Shown here piece by piece: positions 23,460-34,567 of a DNA stretch of 64,000 nt. Source of the stretch: Azadirachta indica (Eukaryota; Streptophyta; Magnoliopsida; Sapindales; Meliaceae); assembly GCA_022749755.1 (NCBI GenBank), contig CM040453.1:16563368-16627367 (forward strand), given 5' to 3'. The position numbers were made by a program, and so were the translations under genes. The notes under the pieces were generated by a model, which was not told the DNA's origin, did no database searches, and was given only the letters and a program-made list of their open reading frames with translations. Position 1 is the first letter of the stretch. The number at the start of each line of letters is the position of its first letter.

Positions 23460-24880
23460 CCAAATACATAGTACGGACCAAAATGCAAGTCAATAGGGGA
23501 CCTAAGCGCAAAGCTGAGTGGATCAATTTGCAAGATAATCTAACCTTGCATGTTCAGCTTTGCATGGCGCGGCTGCGCCAAGTATTAGCGCGCCAGCGCC
23601 ATGCATGCTGCACCTGCTCTTGTTTAGCATTCATGGCAGGTATGAATGGTGTTGCCGCGCCATCAACAACGTAGCCGCGCCACCTCTTCAATCGTACTCA
23701 CTCCCCTGCACTATTTTTGGTGCCCCAGCACCCATTGCAATCAATTAAAAAATAAAAGTTTAATTTATTTTCATGCGCGTATCAAAACAAACTTATCACT
23801 TACTTTTTAATTTGATTTATTTATTTAATTCTTTGCAAGTAATTTTAATGTCTTTTTGTTATATTTTTTGCAGATCACGAGAGAATTAGCCATTCAAAGG
23901 GAATTTAACTCAAAATGATTGAATTCGACTCAACAAAGAAGACGTTCGGAAAGCAAAATGAAAGAGAAGTACGGACCAAAATACAAGTTACTAAGTGCAA
24001 AGCTGAGTGGACCTATTTGCAAGATTTTTAAACCTTGCAGGTAAGCTTTGCATGGCGCGGCTGCGCAAAGTATCAACGCGCCAACGCCATGCATTCTGCC
24101 ACCAGGTTGCACAAGAGCATGTGGCATGGCACGGTCGTGCCACTAGTTGGCGCAAGAGCGCCGCATATTCTACCGCCGGGCAGAATACATGGCACCGTCG
24201 CGCCTTCTAGTGGCACCGCTACGCCACCTAGTGGCGCGACCACGCCATGCCACCTGCTCTTATGTAGCATGTATGGCAGAGGGCATGGCGCGGTCGTGCC
24301 ACCTCTTCAATTGTATTGTACTCACTCCTTCGCGCTGTTTTTGGTGCCCCAGCATTCACTGCAATCAATCAAAAAATGAAAGTTTAATTTATTTTGATGA
24401 GTGTATCAAAACAAAATATCATTTACTCTTTAATTTTATTTGTTTTTTTAATCCTCGTCTAACATCAATATTTATTGTCTTTTGGTTGCAATTTTTGCAA
24501 ATCACGAGAGAATTAGCCATTCATAGCAAATTTAACTCGAAATAATTAAATTCAACTAAAAAGGGAAGACGTTCGGGAACCAAAACGTTAGAAAAGTACG
24601 GATCAGAACGCAAGTCACTAGGGACCTAAGTGCAAAGCTGAGTGGAGATATTTGCAAAGTTTTCTAACCTTGCAGCTCAACTTTTCAATAATTGCCTCTT
24701 TTTTGTTTTATACATGGAGAATTTTTGCAAGTTTAAATCCAAATTAAGGGAGTTAGGGAAAAAAATGAAGAGAGAAAAAAAAGGGAAGAAAAAATAAAAG
24801 AAAAAGAAAAAAATTAAAACAATGTAAAAAGGAGAAAAAAAAAACAAAGGGGCTTGTTTCTTGCGTGCTAGAACAATAAA
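23460..24880 (+). repeat. Hairpin-bearing ~600 bp repeat, block 1
   Basis: Partial unit 23460-23773, full unit 23774-24395, terminal unit 24396 to about 24870. Each unit has four parts. A: TATCAAAACAAACTTATCAC...ATCACGAGAGAATTAGCC. B: GAAGACGTTCGG...AAGTACGGACC...CTAAGTGCAAAGCTGAGTGG with AACCTTGCAG. C: a GC-rich patch of near-palindromes such as TGGCACGGTCGTGCCA. D: CTCTTCAATCGTACTCACTC to AAAGTTTAATTTATTTT. The last unit lacks C and runs into ACATGGAGAATTTTTGCAAG and a purine-rich tail. Part A resembles the start of the LTR at 34568. ORFs read across it have no family and are not genes. Confidence 0.8.
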
Positions 24881-25189
24881 TCAGTTACAATAGCAAAAAA
24901 CATATCTCAATAACGAAAAAAGCTCATAACAAATCTAGCAACATAAAATAGCAAGCAGCAGTTAAAACTGGCAAAACTATTACAATTATGACATAGCAAA
25001 ATCCACCAAAACACAATAATTTAGTTTTAATTTTATATTATATTATTAATATTATAATAATAATTTTTTTTTATATTAATTACCTTTAATAATTTTGTTT
25101 TAACTTTTTGTTATCTTTTAATAATTATGTTTCTAACTTTTTTCGTTTAATTACTATTTAATATTCAACTTTGCCTACCAGATTTTAAT
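24881..25189. other. AT-rich spacer between repeat blocks
   Basis: AGCAGCA-rich then AT-rich sequence resembling 19080-19270 inside the CACTA core. No gene. Confidence 0.5.
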
Positions 25190-26852
25190 GTCTAAGCAAG
25201 ATATTCAATCAAAAGGCAGAAAGAGAAAATAGTTTATTTTTCATTGAATTCCAATATATAAACAACGAACATAATCAGAACAAGAAAGAAATAAATAATG
25301 TCTTACTATTAATTGGCTATAATCATTAAATTACATAAGAATAAAATAGTGAAAATTAATATTTAATATCTTTTACATGGTTATATTTTTTTGCAGATGA
25401 CGAGAGAATTGGCCATTTAAAATGAATTTAACTTAAAAAGACTAAATTCGGCTAAAAAAGGAAGACGTTTGGGAACCAAAACATAAGAGAAGTACGGACC
25501 AAAATGCAAGTCACTAGGGAACCTAAGTGCAAAGCTGAGTGGACCTATTTGCGAGGTTTTCTAACCTTGCAGTTCAGCTTTGCATGGCGCAGTTGCGCCA
25601 AGTATTAGCGCGCCAGCGCCATGCATGCTGCACCTACTCTTGTTTAGCATGCATGGCAGGATTGCATGGCGTGGCCGCGCCATTAATAACGCAGTCGCGC
25701 CACCTCTTCAATCGTACTCACTCCCCTACACGATTTTTGGCGTCCAACACCCATTGCAATCAATTAAAAAATAAAAGTTTAATTTATTTTCATGCGCGTA
25801 TCAAAATAAACTTATCACTTACTCTTTAATTTGATTTATTTATTTAATTCTTTGCAAGAATTTTAATGTCTTTTGGTTATATTTTTTGCAGATCACGAGA
25901 GAATTGGCCATTTAAAGGGAATTTAACTCAAAATAATTGAATTCAACTCAAAAAAGAAGACGTTCAAAAACCAAAATGTAAGAGAAGTACGAACCAAAAC
26001 GCAAGTCATTAAAGGATTTAAGTGCAAAGCTGAGTGGACCTATGTGCGAGATTTTTAAACCTTGCAGGTCAGCTTTGCATGGCGTAGCTGTGCCTAGTAT
26101 CAGCGCGCTAGCGCCATGTATTCTGCCACGAAGCTGCACAAGAGCAGATGACATGGTGTAGTCGCACCACTAGTTGGTGCGGCGGCACCGCATATTCTGC
26201 CCTGCACCATGCCACTTGCTCCTATGTAGCATGCATGGCAAAGGGAATCGCGCGGCTGCGCCATTAACAGCGCATCCACGCCACCTCTTCAATTATACTA
26301 TACTCACTCCCTCGCATTATTTTTGGCGCCCCAGCATTCACTCTAATCAATTAAAACATGAAAGTTTAATTTATTTTGATGAATGTATCAAAACAAACTT
26401 ATCATTTACTCTTTAATTTGATTTGTTTGTTTAATCCTCTGCTAACACCAATATTTATTGTTTTTTGGCTTTATTTTTTGCATATCACGAGAGAATTAGC
26501 CATTCATAGCAAATTTGAGTCAAAATAATTTAATTCAACTAAAAAAGGAAGACGTTCGAGAACCAAAATGTTAGATAAGTACGGACCAAAATGTAAATCA
26601 CTAAGGGATCTAAATTCGAAGCTGAGTGGACCTATTTGCAAGATTTTCTAAGCTTGCAGCTCAGCTTTTCAATGATTGTCTGTTTTTTTTTTGTACATGG
26701 AGAATTTTTGCAAGTTTAAATCCAATCTAATGGAGTTAGGGAAAATGATGAAGAGAGAAAAGAAATAGAAGAAAAAAGAAAAGAAGAGGAAAAAAATTAA
26801 AAAAATGTAAAAATTAAAAAAAAAAACAAACAAAACGGGCTTGCTTCTTGAT
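25190..26852 (+). repeat. Hairpin-bearing ~600 bp repeat, block 2
   Basis: Opens with leader L (GATTTTAATGTCTAAGCAAG... to about 25395), then a partial unit to 25790, a full unit 25791-26377 and a terminal unit 26378 to about 26850, which ends with GGGCTTGCTTCTTG as block 1 does. Next to it, at 26853, a further copy of leader L begins, implying tandem duplication with a period near 1.66 kb. Confidence 0.8.
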
Positions 26853-27020
26853 TTTAATGTCTAAGCAAGAATATTCGATCAAAAGGCAGAAAGAGAGAAT
26901 AGTTTATTTTTCATTGGATTCCAATATATATACAACAAACATAATCAGAACAAAAAAGAAAAAACAATGTCCTACTACTCATTAGCTATAATCATTAATT
27001 TACATAAGAAAAAAATATTG
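26853..27020 (+). repeat. Leader repeat L, truncated copy
   Basis: Matches 25190-25355 and 30900-31075 (TAATGTCTAAGCAAGAATAT, AATAGTTTATTTTTCATTG). It stops at ATATTGACAAT, where the DUF620-containing segment begins. Confidence 0.75.
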
Positions 27021-27215
27021 ACAATCTCTTTGTCCAAATCTCCTCTTTCTAAAACAAATTTTTTTAATCAAGCCATCAACCTCTTTGTCCGACAATTCCA
27101 TTTCCAAATCTCAATCCCAAAGCCCGCTTTTATTAGTTGACCAGCTAGCAAATATTTTCCTTCTTCAAAGACAATTCCCTCAATTCCTAAATCAATCCCC
27201 GTTCCTCTACTGATT

Positions 27216-27811
27216 CTTCCCAAGTTGGTGCAGTACGCAGTTGCGTCCGGTGGGCAGAAGTTACACAACTGTATTAAAAATACCTATGCCATGGGAAAGA
27301 GTAGGATGGCAGCTACAGAGTTTAAAACTGCTACTATGACAGTTAACAATAAGAATGCCTGTAGATGTGCGGAGTTGGGTGGGTTTATGCTTTGGCAGAT
27401 GAATCAATATATTGAACTTGCAGTTGGAGGTTTGGATTTGTGCTTTGGCAGATGAATCCAAATATGTGGTATGTTGAACTTGCAGTTGAAGGTGTGGATT
27501 TTTGCTTTGGTAGATGAATCCAAATATATGGTATGTTGAATTTGCAATTGGAGGTAATAAGGTTCATGCTTGCTATAATGGCAAGCTCGTTTGGGGGCAT
27601 ACACCTTGGGTTAGTGCCTATACTATTGAAAGGCCGATGAGACCCTTGCTTCAAGCACTTCAGGTAAAGTTTTGTGTGTTAATTTTAGAGCTCAAAATCA
27701 GCTAATTGATATTTTGTGAGATATTTGCTTACTTTCAAATGCATGTGGTTGGTTGATCTGTTTCAGAGTCTTGATCCAAGGAAAATAGCTAGTATGTTTG
27801 CTTATGCAAGG
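27216..27811 (+). pseudogene. DUF620 gene fragment with internal tandem duplication
   Basis: Part of a plant DUF620 gene (function unknown; about 300-400 residues normally). 27216-27385 encodes LPKLVQYAVASGGQKLHNC, NTYAMGKSRMAATEF and ACRCAELGGFMLWQM. The segment coding for LWQMNPNMWYVELAVGG then occurs three times (27391, 27444, 27506), shifting the frame. The third copy continues as VHACYNGKLVWGHTPW and ERPMRPLLQALQ, ending at 27663 with a GTAAAG donor. An intron (27664-27766) leads to exon SLDPRKIASMFAYAR (27767-27811), which stops at a GTGAGG donor. Nothing of the rest follows. The retained introns show a DNA-level capture, not a retrocopy. Confidence 0.85.
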
Positions 27812-29563
27812 TGAGGATTGCTTCATTCTTAAGTTTTGTGCAGATCCTTCAAAGGCCATTAATAATAATAAGTTTTATTTTATAACACCTTAATAATTAA
27901 ATATTTATTAACCTATTATAAATAAAATATAATTTATTTGTTTTACAATATATTAATAATTCCATATTAATTAGATACCATAGAATAAATAAAATAAATC
28001 ATAAATAAATATTAATTTATAAATAGAATATATTGTAGTATAATACTTATAATTGTATATAATCATAAATATTGTACTACAATATTATAACAACTTAATA
28101 TTTTTTTATCTTACAAAATAAATAAAATAAACTACAAATAAATATATTATTGTATAAATAAAAGATATTTTAATTTAGTACTATTTATAATTATTATATT
28201 TTATTTATAATGTATTTATAATATTTAATTATTTTGTCACTTTCTGTTAAGCAAGAATCATGTTTAACAAATAATATTTTTTTTGGTTAAAAGAGTAGTT
28301 ACGTATCTTATCTTAATCTTATTAACTTTTTTAGTAAAAAATAAAATAAAATCTAATGATTATAGATTTTGAATTTAACATATAAATATATCTTTAACTT
28401 TTTGACTTTAATTAACTAAAATAAAATATTTCCAAAAAATTATTTTTATGCACGCGCCCCATTTTTTTTGACTTGTGCTGTCCTTTATTTTTCACTTCAC
28501 TCATTTCTTTTTTTATTAAATGAAAAACGACATTTTAGTCTCTGTCTTTCTGCCTTTCCCTCTTCCAATGCACAACAAACAATTAGATATGTATTAATAA
28601 TATATCTATTTATATTATATATTTTGAATTTTAATTGATGATAATCATATAAAAGTAAAAAGCTATAACCCTAAACTCTCTCCCTTCTATTTTCTTTTTC
28701 TCTCATTGTCATTGCCCTTACAGCCTCTCTCTCCCACTCCCTTCTTGTTTTTCTCTCTACATTTACTTTACTGCTACTACTTACAAGTGAAATTAATAGG
28801 TATCATATGTTAAACTACGTAAATTTAATATTATTTATTTAATTATATAGTTATTTATTATTATTTTTGTTTATTTATTATTCTATATATCATATTCATG
28901 TATTTTGTAAGTGATTTTTAATAGATAGATAATAGGACATTTTGATTGGTTTAATTTTTTATAACCATATAATTCCATATCATTTGAGTTTACTCAATTT
29001 TTATTTTGAATTTTTCAATTTCTTCTTAGGAAAGGTGCATTTGATCCAGATATTATTTAAGAATAATTATGCCGCATGAGTTTGAGTTTGTTTTGCTAAT
29101 TTACTGTTTTTTTACTCTTTATATGGCTGTTAATTATTGTGATCATGATGCATTATTCAAGAGGTAAGATCAATTTACATATTATATATTACTTTGATTA
29201 TTTTTAAATTTTATTTATTTTTTTATTATCACTAAAGTTCATTTCATATTTCTTAACATATTTTACAATTTGGGAAAAAAATGCCCACTTGAGAAGGAAC
29301 TGATGAGTTGTTCGTGTTGGACTATTTTTGGACTTCTTTTTTTTGGACTATTCTTACATTTATAACTTCTACCTTTTTTAAATTATGTTTTGCAATGATT
29401 AAAATTATGCTTTTATTTATAAAAAGTAAACAAATAATTGTTATTTTAAGTTAAAAGGTAATAATTTTTAAACACTATCTTTATGTTACGTATATTTTAA
29501 TTATTTTGTAATGTCAATCTTTTTCAGTCAATTGTAAGGAAAAGAAGAAATCAGAAACATAAA
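27812..29563. other. AT-rich DNA upstream of the CRF pseudogene
   Basis: No gene. 27880-28440 is extremely AT-rich. 28680-28770 is pyrimidine-rich (CTCTCTCCC, TCTCTCTCCCACTCCC), as is common in plant 5' untranslated regions, so it may be the promoter or leader captured with the CRF gene. Confidence 0.4.
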
Positions 29564-30307
29564 ATGAACAATAGTGATGTCGATACAGTTCAAAGAGTTG
29601 TAAGGATTTCAACCACTGATCACGACGCGACGAACTCCTACCGCAATGAAGATAGAGAGTTCTCCCACCACCAGAATCCATGGCACCGCTTTGTGAATAA
29701 AACATACATCGAACTCACTCCCAGTAAGAATAGTAACACTGTTGTCCTTGCCAATAACAAGAAGAGAATCTCAACAAATGCTTCAGTATGTCGATGACCA
29801 ATTAAAAAGTTTCGTGGCATATGGCAACGGCCTTGGGGTAGATGGGCTGCTGAGATTAAACATAGAGGGGTACGACTATGGCTCAGATTTTATGATACAG
29901 CTAAAGAAGCCGCGAGAGTTTACGACAATGTAGCTATTAAGCTTAGGGGTCCTAACACTTTAACAAACTTTTCAACACCGTCCCTTAAGCGAAAAAGAGC
30001 AAGACCAAGGAATCCAGACAAATCAATAGTACAAGGTGATGAGTCTAACAATTTTTCAACTTCAACTTTTGTTCTCAATTTTCGGACTCATTCCAGCAAA
30101 GAAACGAAAAAAGAAAAAATATTAATGAAACCTGCTAATAAACCAACAACAATAGTTCAAGAGTTTCAAGGAGAGACAACAAATTTATCATTCGATGTTT
30201 TGGAAGATTGTTTGTCTCAAAATATTTCATTTCTCGAAGAGTATTTCAACAACATTCCGACTCTAGACCTGTCATTTTTGGATGACAACATCGATTTTCT
30301 AAGATAA
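29564..30307 (+). pseudogene. Cytokinin response factor (CRF)-type AP2/ERF gene with one stop
   Basis: A single-exon frame of 248 codons from the ATG at 29564, broken by one in-frame TGA at 29795-29797. The N-terminus carries a CRF-domain match (RVVRISTTDHDATNS). Just after the stop comes the AP2 domain: [38 protein letters not shown] and [13 protein letters not shown]. The domain has Trp where the family has Arg in RGVRQRPWG, a DNA-contact position, and lacks two residues between AEI and VRLWL. The C-terminus is acidic ([20 protein letters not shown]). CRFs are transcription factors downstream of cytokinin signalling. The stop probably arose from CGA by a C-to-T change. Read-through or an internal start could still yield an AP2 fragment. 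Confidence 0.85.
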
Positions 30308-30899
30308 TATTTAATGGAATATGGATAGTTGTTAACTAATAATACTATCGTAGTTATATTTGAATTAGAAATTTGGTTTATTTGTAATTAGTTCTCCATG
30401 GTCATGAACTATTAGACTATGCTTTGCTACATTTTGTACTTCTCTAGTTCTTGAACTTGGTCCAAGATAATTTTTCACAATTTCAGTTTATTATTTATAT
30501 TCATGTTAATGAAATTTTATCGTAATAATGCTAGTTTACAAACTGTAATTAGTTTTATGCTAGCTCCAGATTTGTAGCTTATGTCATGAGTAAGAATCTG
30601 GATAAACCATTACTTGATCAAAGAGAATTTCAATCATTAGGGAATTCTACAAATAAATTTTAAATTTTAAACATTAATTAAATATAAATGTAGGAATTAT
30701 TTGTAATATTTCAATATACATGTAGGAATTAGTAATTTGACATTATATTATAGTTATATAAATTTTATATATAAATCTAATATATATGCATTCATTATTC
30801 AAAGTTTACCATTATAGCATTGGACAAATTAGCAACAGATTAAAAATAAAAGGTCACTGTTTAAGGACTAATTCAATATTATGAACAATATTCTTATTA
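30308..30899. other. 3' flank of the CRF pseudogene
   Basis: AT-rich, no gene. 30780-30900 (AAGTTTACCATTATAGCATT, GATTAAAAATAAAAGGTCAC) is repeated at 36365-36480, on the far side of the LTR element. Confidence 0.5.
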
Positions 30900-32100
30900 A
30901 CTTTAATGTCTAAACAAGAATATTCAATCAAAAGGTAAAAAGAGAGAATAGTTTATTTTTCATTGAATTCCGATATATAAACAGTAAACATAATCAGAAC
31001 AAAAAAGAAATAAATAATGTCCTACTACTCATTGGTTATAATCATTAAATTATATAAGAATAAAATAGTGACAATTAATATTTAATGTCTTTTACATGGT
31101 TATATTTTCTTGCAGATGATGAGAGAATTGGCCAAAAAGAAAGACATTCGGGAACCAAAACGTAAGAGAAGTACGGATCAAAACGAAAGTCACTAGAGGA
31201 CCTAAGTACAAAGTTAAGTGGACCTATTTGCAAGGTTTTAAAACCTTGCAAGTCAGATTTGTATGGCGCTCCAGCGCCATGCATTCTGCCATGCATGCTG
31301 CCAAAGAGCAGGTGGAATGGCGCAGTAGCGCCACTAGGTGGCGTAGCGGTACCACGCCGCCTGCTCTTGTATAGTATGCATGGCGCCACCGTGCCTCCTA
31401 GTAGCGCTACTGCGCCATGCCACTTGCTCTTGTGCAGGATACATGGCGCCACCGCGCCGCCGCGCCACCAAGTGGCACTACCGCGCCATGCTACCTGCTC
31501 TTGTGCAGCATGCATGACAGAATGCATGGCGCAGCCGCGTCATTAATAGCACAGCCACACTACCTCTTCAATCGTACTCACTCCCTTGCATGGTTTTTGG
31601 CGCCCCAACACCCACTGCAATCAATTAAAAAATAAAATCTTAATTTATTTTGATAAATGTATAAAAAAAAAACTTATCATTTACTATTTAATTTGATTTG
31701 TCTGTTTAATTCTCTTCTTACATTAATATTTAATATTTTTTGTTGTATTTTTTGCATATCACGAGAGAATTAGTCATTCAAAGTAAATTTGACTTGAAAT
31801 AATTGAATTTGGCTAAAAAAAGAAGATGTTCAAGGATGACAACGTAAGAGAATTATGGACCAAAGCATAAGTCATCAGGGGACTTAAGTTCAGAGCTGAG
31901 GGGACCTATTTGTAAGTTTTTCAAACCTTTTAAGTTAGCTTTTCAATGATTGTGTGTTTTTTTTTTTGGTAGGTGGAGAATTTTTGCAAGTTGAAATCTA
32001 AACTAATGGAGTTAGGGAAAAAGATGAAGAGAGAAAAAAAAAGAAGAAAAAAGAAAAGAAAAAAATAAGAAAGAATGAAAAATATATATATATATGCTTC
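30900..32100 (+). repeat. Hairpin-bearing ~600 bp repeat, block 3
   Basis: Leader L (30900-31116), a partial unit 31117-31649 with the richest set of GC near-palindromes (for example ATGGCGCAGTAGCGCCA and TGGCGCCACCGCGCC), and a terminal unit 31650 to about 32100 that begins TTTGATAAATGTATAAAAAA and ends in the ACATGG/TAGGTGGAGAATTTTTGC tail. It leads directly into the gag-like region. Confidence 0.75.
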
Positions 32101-32982
32101 TTGCGCGCGCAAGCACATGCGTAACATAGATTGTGCGGCGTGGTCGCGTAATACAATTGCGTGCCTGCGCGCCCAAGATAGTAAGAGTGGCACGGCCGCG
32201 TAAAGGATTGCGCAACCGCGCTGTGCTTTGCACCAAAATTGGGAGCACCAGGCATTCTGCCTGACGCACCAGCGGAAGTATTTTAGTGTCGCGGCCCTTC
32301 CTTTTTTGCCCCAATATAATTCTCCTTTTTTATTTTGTTTCCAAATTTCCTTCTTCCTCCAACACAAACATCATCCCAAACACTCTCTCCTTTTCACTCT
32401 TCACCCAAATTCAATTACTACACATTCATTCACCATCCCAAATACCAAACTTTAAAATTATAAACCAATTCAACATATTTCCTTACCAAATTTAAACACT
32501 CTATTACCTACAATCCCTCAACATAGCAAGAATTTGGAAAAGTGTAGTGAGAGTAAGGAATTCAATCCCAGCATTGGATTTTCACTCCAATTTCAAGTAA
32601 GTTCTCACTAGTGTAAAATTTGTTCTTCCAATTATACACTTATGAAGAAATGTTAAGGGTTGTAATGTTAATGGAATATTGAAGTGTTTGGTTGTTGATT
32701 TTTTGTAGAATTTGTTGTGGGTGTTGTGGAGAAATTAGTATTTTGAAAGTGTTTGAATTCTTACATTGTAATTTTGGCCCAAACTTGAAGGATTAAATTA
32801 GAAATTATGTGGGTTAATAAAAATGCACGCCAGATATTCGACAAAAGGTTTCAGTGAACTTTAGCATAGTAATCTTAAGTTTGATAGTTGGAAAATACTT
32901 GAAAGATGCTTTAGGAGTAAAAGGAATGTTGATTAAGTGAATTGAAGTGCAAGATAGAAGGTAGCAAAAGTGTGCATTCTAA
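32101..32982 (+). other. Leader of the gag-like retroelement
   Basis: 32104-32270 is again GC-rich with GCGTGGTCGCGTAA and GCGTGCCTGCGCGC motifs. It is followed by a pyrimidine-rich, untranslated-leader-like stretch (32320-32560) and a possible GT donor after TTTCAAG near 32600. No protein is supported here. Confidence 0.4.
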
Positions 32983-34240
32983 GTGTTCGATAATTTGTCT
33001 GAAAGAATATTTAGAGCAAAATGGCATCAAAAAAAGGGAGTTCTTCACAAGTTTCGTCAGTTTTTAACAAAAAGAAATTTGTTTCATGTGAAGTCGAACA
33101 AAAGTTTGTTAAAAGATGGAAGAATTAGCGAGAGAACGAGCATTGAAACAGGGCTCAAAAGATGGAAGGATTTTGCAATTTATCCGGGATTAGAAATGGA
33201 AATCGCTCACTGACTATCCTACTCAAGTAATAGTACTATTAGTTAGGGAATTCTATGCTAATGCTTCAGTGAGCAGAGAGAATGATAAAAGGATTTCATT
33301 TAGTTCTAAGGCCATTAACACCTATTATGGCTTACCATCCATTAACGTAGATGAGTATTTGTGTAATACATTCAGGAGAGATGATGAAAACTACACTTAG
33401 ATCATCGAAGAATTATATGTTTCTGAAACACAATGGTTAAGAGGTCGTGATAGATACAGCAAATCTCTCGCTTTATCGAAAAATATGCTCAATAGATACA
33501 CCAAGGCTTGGTATAAATTTATTTGCTCAAATCTCACACCTACATCTTATCTCAATGAAGTTATAGCAAAAATAACATCTCTGCTTCATTGTATTTGTGC
33601 TGAGGTTACCATTGATATAAGAAAGGTAATACGAGACAGTTTGATTGTATTTATTGAAGCGAAAACAACAGGGGCATACACACACCCCTATCTTATTACT
33701 GTCTTATGTTTAAAGGGAGAGGTAAGGGTAGAGGATACAAAGTACAAGGTAAATCTGGACTCTCTAATTGACGGGATAGCAATTTTCATGTTCAACTGCT
33801 GGGCAGGAGGTACATCTGTCCGATCAGGCTTAGAATTTATTATGGATGATGATAATCAAGTTCCACTACCACGAAAACCATTACCTCGACTGAGAAAAAG
33901 TTCTCTTAATAAAATTCCAAAAGCATACCAGTCAGCCTATGTACAAAGATTGAGGCATCAACAAAATCCTCATGAAGGCTTACCAAATCCCTCGTTTGTC
34001 CATCAAGATAATGAAACCAGGGCTTCCTCCTCACATCACGAAGATCCCATGCAATCAAGGATTGCCGATATGCATCAAAGAATTATTCAACAAAGGCATG
34101 AGATTTCTAACATCTGACAAGAGCAATCAAGGATGCATCAGTATCAAGTGGACTGCTTGAACACTTTGGCTTCATATTTTCAGCAAATACATCCCGATGT
34201 TCAATTTCTACCATTTCCACAATTTCTGCTCACTTAAGCA
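32983..34240 (+). pseudogene. Gag-like 'putative plant transposon protein' (ATHILA/PF20167 type)
   Basis: Reading across three frames gives the pattern of the plant transposon protein domain found in Athila-like and related LTR elements. First comes a basic N-terminus, then VREFYANASVS near 33240 and ISFSSKAINTYYGLPSIN. The open part is 33485-34117 (210 codons): KAWYKFICSNLTPTSYLNEV, then a ...DIRKVIRDSLIVFI segment and HPYLITVLCLKGEV. The tail is charged and Gln-rich (MHQRIIQQRHEI, HQYQVDCLNTLASYFQQ). Stops at about 33400 and 34117 and a shift near 33210 inactivate it. No protease or reverse transcriptase follows before the LTR, so the element is non-autonomous or deleted. Confidence 0.7.
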
Positions 34241-34554
34241 AATGAAGATAACAATGCACAATGAGAGGCAAGATTCTTACATCTTACCTTCTAAGTAAGA
34301 TCTTTCTAATTTTCTCCTTTATTTTTCCATCTTTATTTTAGAAGTGTTTGTTGAACGTAGTGAGTTATTACCAATCACACACATACATGAAAAAAAAAAT
34401 ACTATTTTGGTTCAAGTTTAACTTATCATGTTCTAGGAATGTATTTATTTGATTTTTTTTTTCTTTTGTTAATATTATGTTTGTCTATTTTTACTCTTTT
34501 GCCCTATATCTGTTTTTGTTGATTTGATTTGCTTGAGGACAAGCAAACATTCAA
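34241..34554. other. Region between gag-like ORF and polypurine tract
   Basis: Untranslated 3' part of the retroelement. It contains GCTTGAGGACAAGCAAACAT, a sequence commonly found just before the polypurine tract in this class. Confidence 0.5.
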
Positions 34555-34567
34555 GTATGAGGGTATT
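34555..34567 (+). promoter_or_regulatory. Polypurine tract
   Basis: Purine-rich GTATGAGGGTATT directly before the TGATAAGTGC start of the LTR. Confidence 0.6.

Noticed and set aside
24045..24330. Regularly spaced palindromes resembling a CRISPR array
   Set aside because: Plant nuclear DNA; units are variable near-palindromes without constant repeats and unique spacers.
23483..26416. Many overlapping ORFs with CMxRLRxVxARQRHAC-like sequence
   Set aside because: They are translations of the GC-rich hairpin repeat in several frames; similar peptides appear on both strands and no family or start context supports them.
31075..31635. Overlapping ORFs on both strands in repeat block 3
   Set aside because: Same cause: open frames produced by GC-rich repeat DNA.
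31930..32367. 145-residue minus-strand ORF
   Set aside because: Arises from GC-rich leader and purine tract; low-complexity Phe/Ser/Leu end and no recognisable domain.
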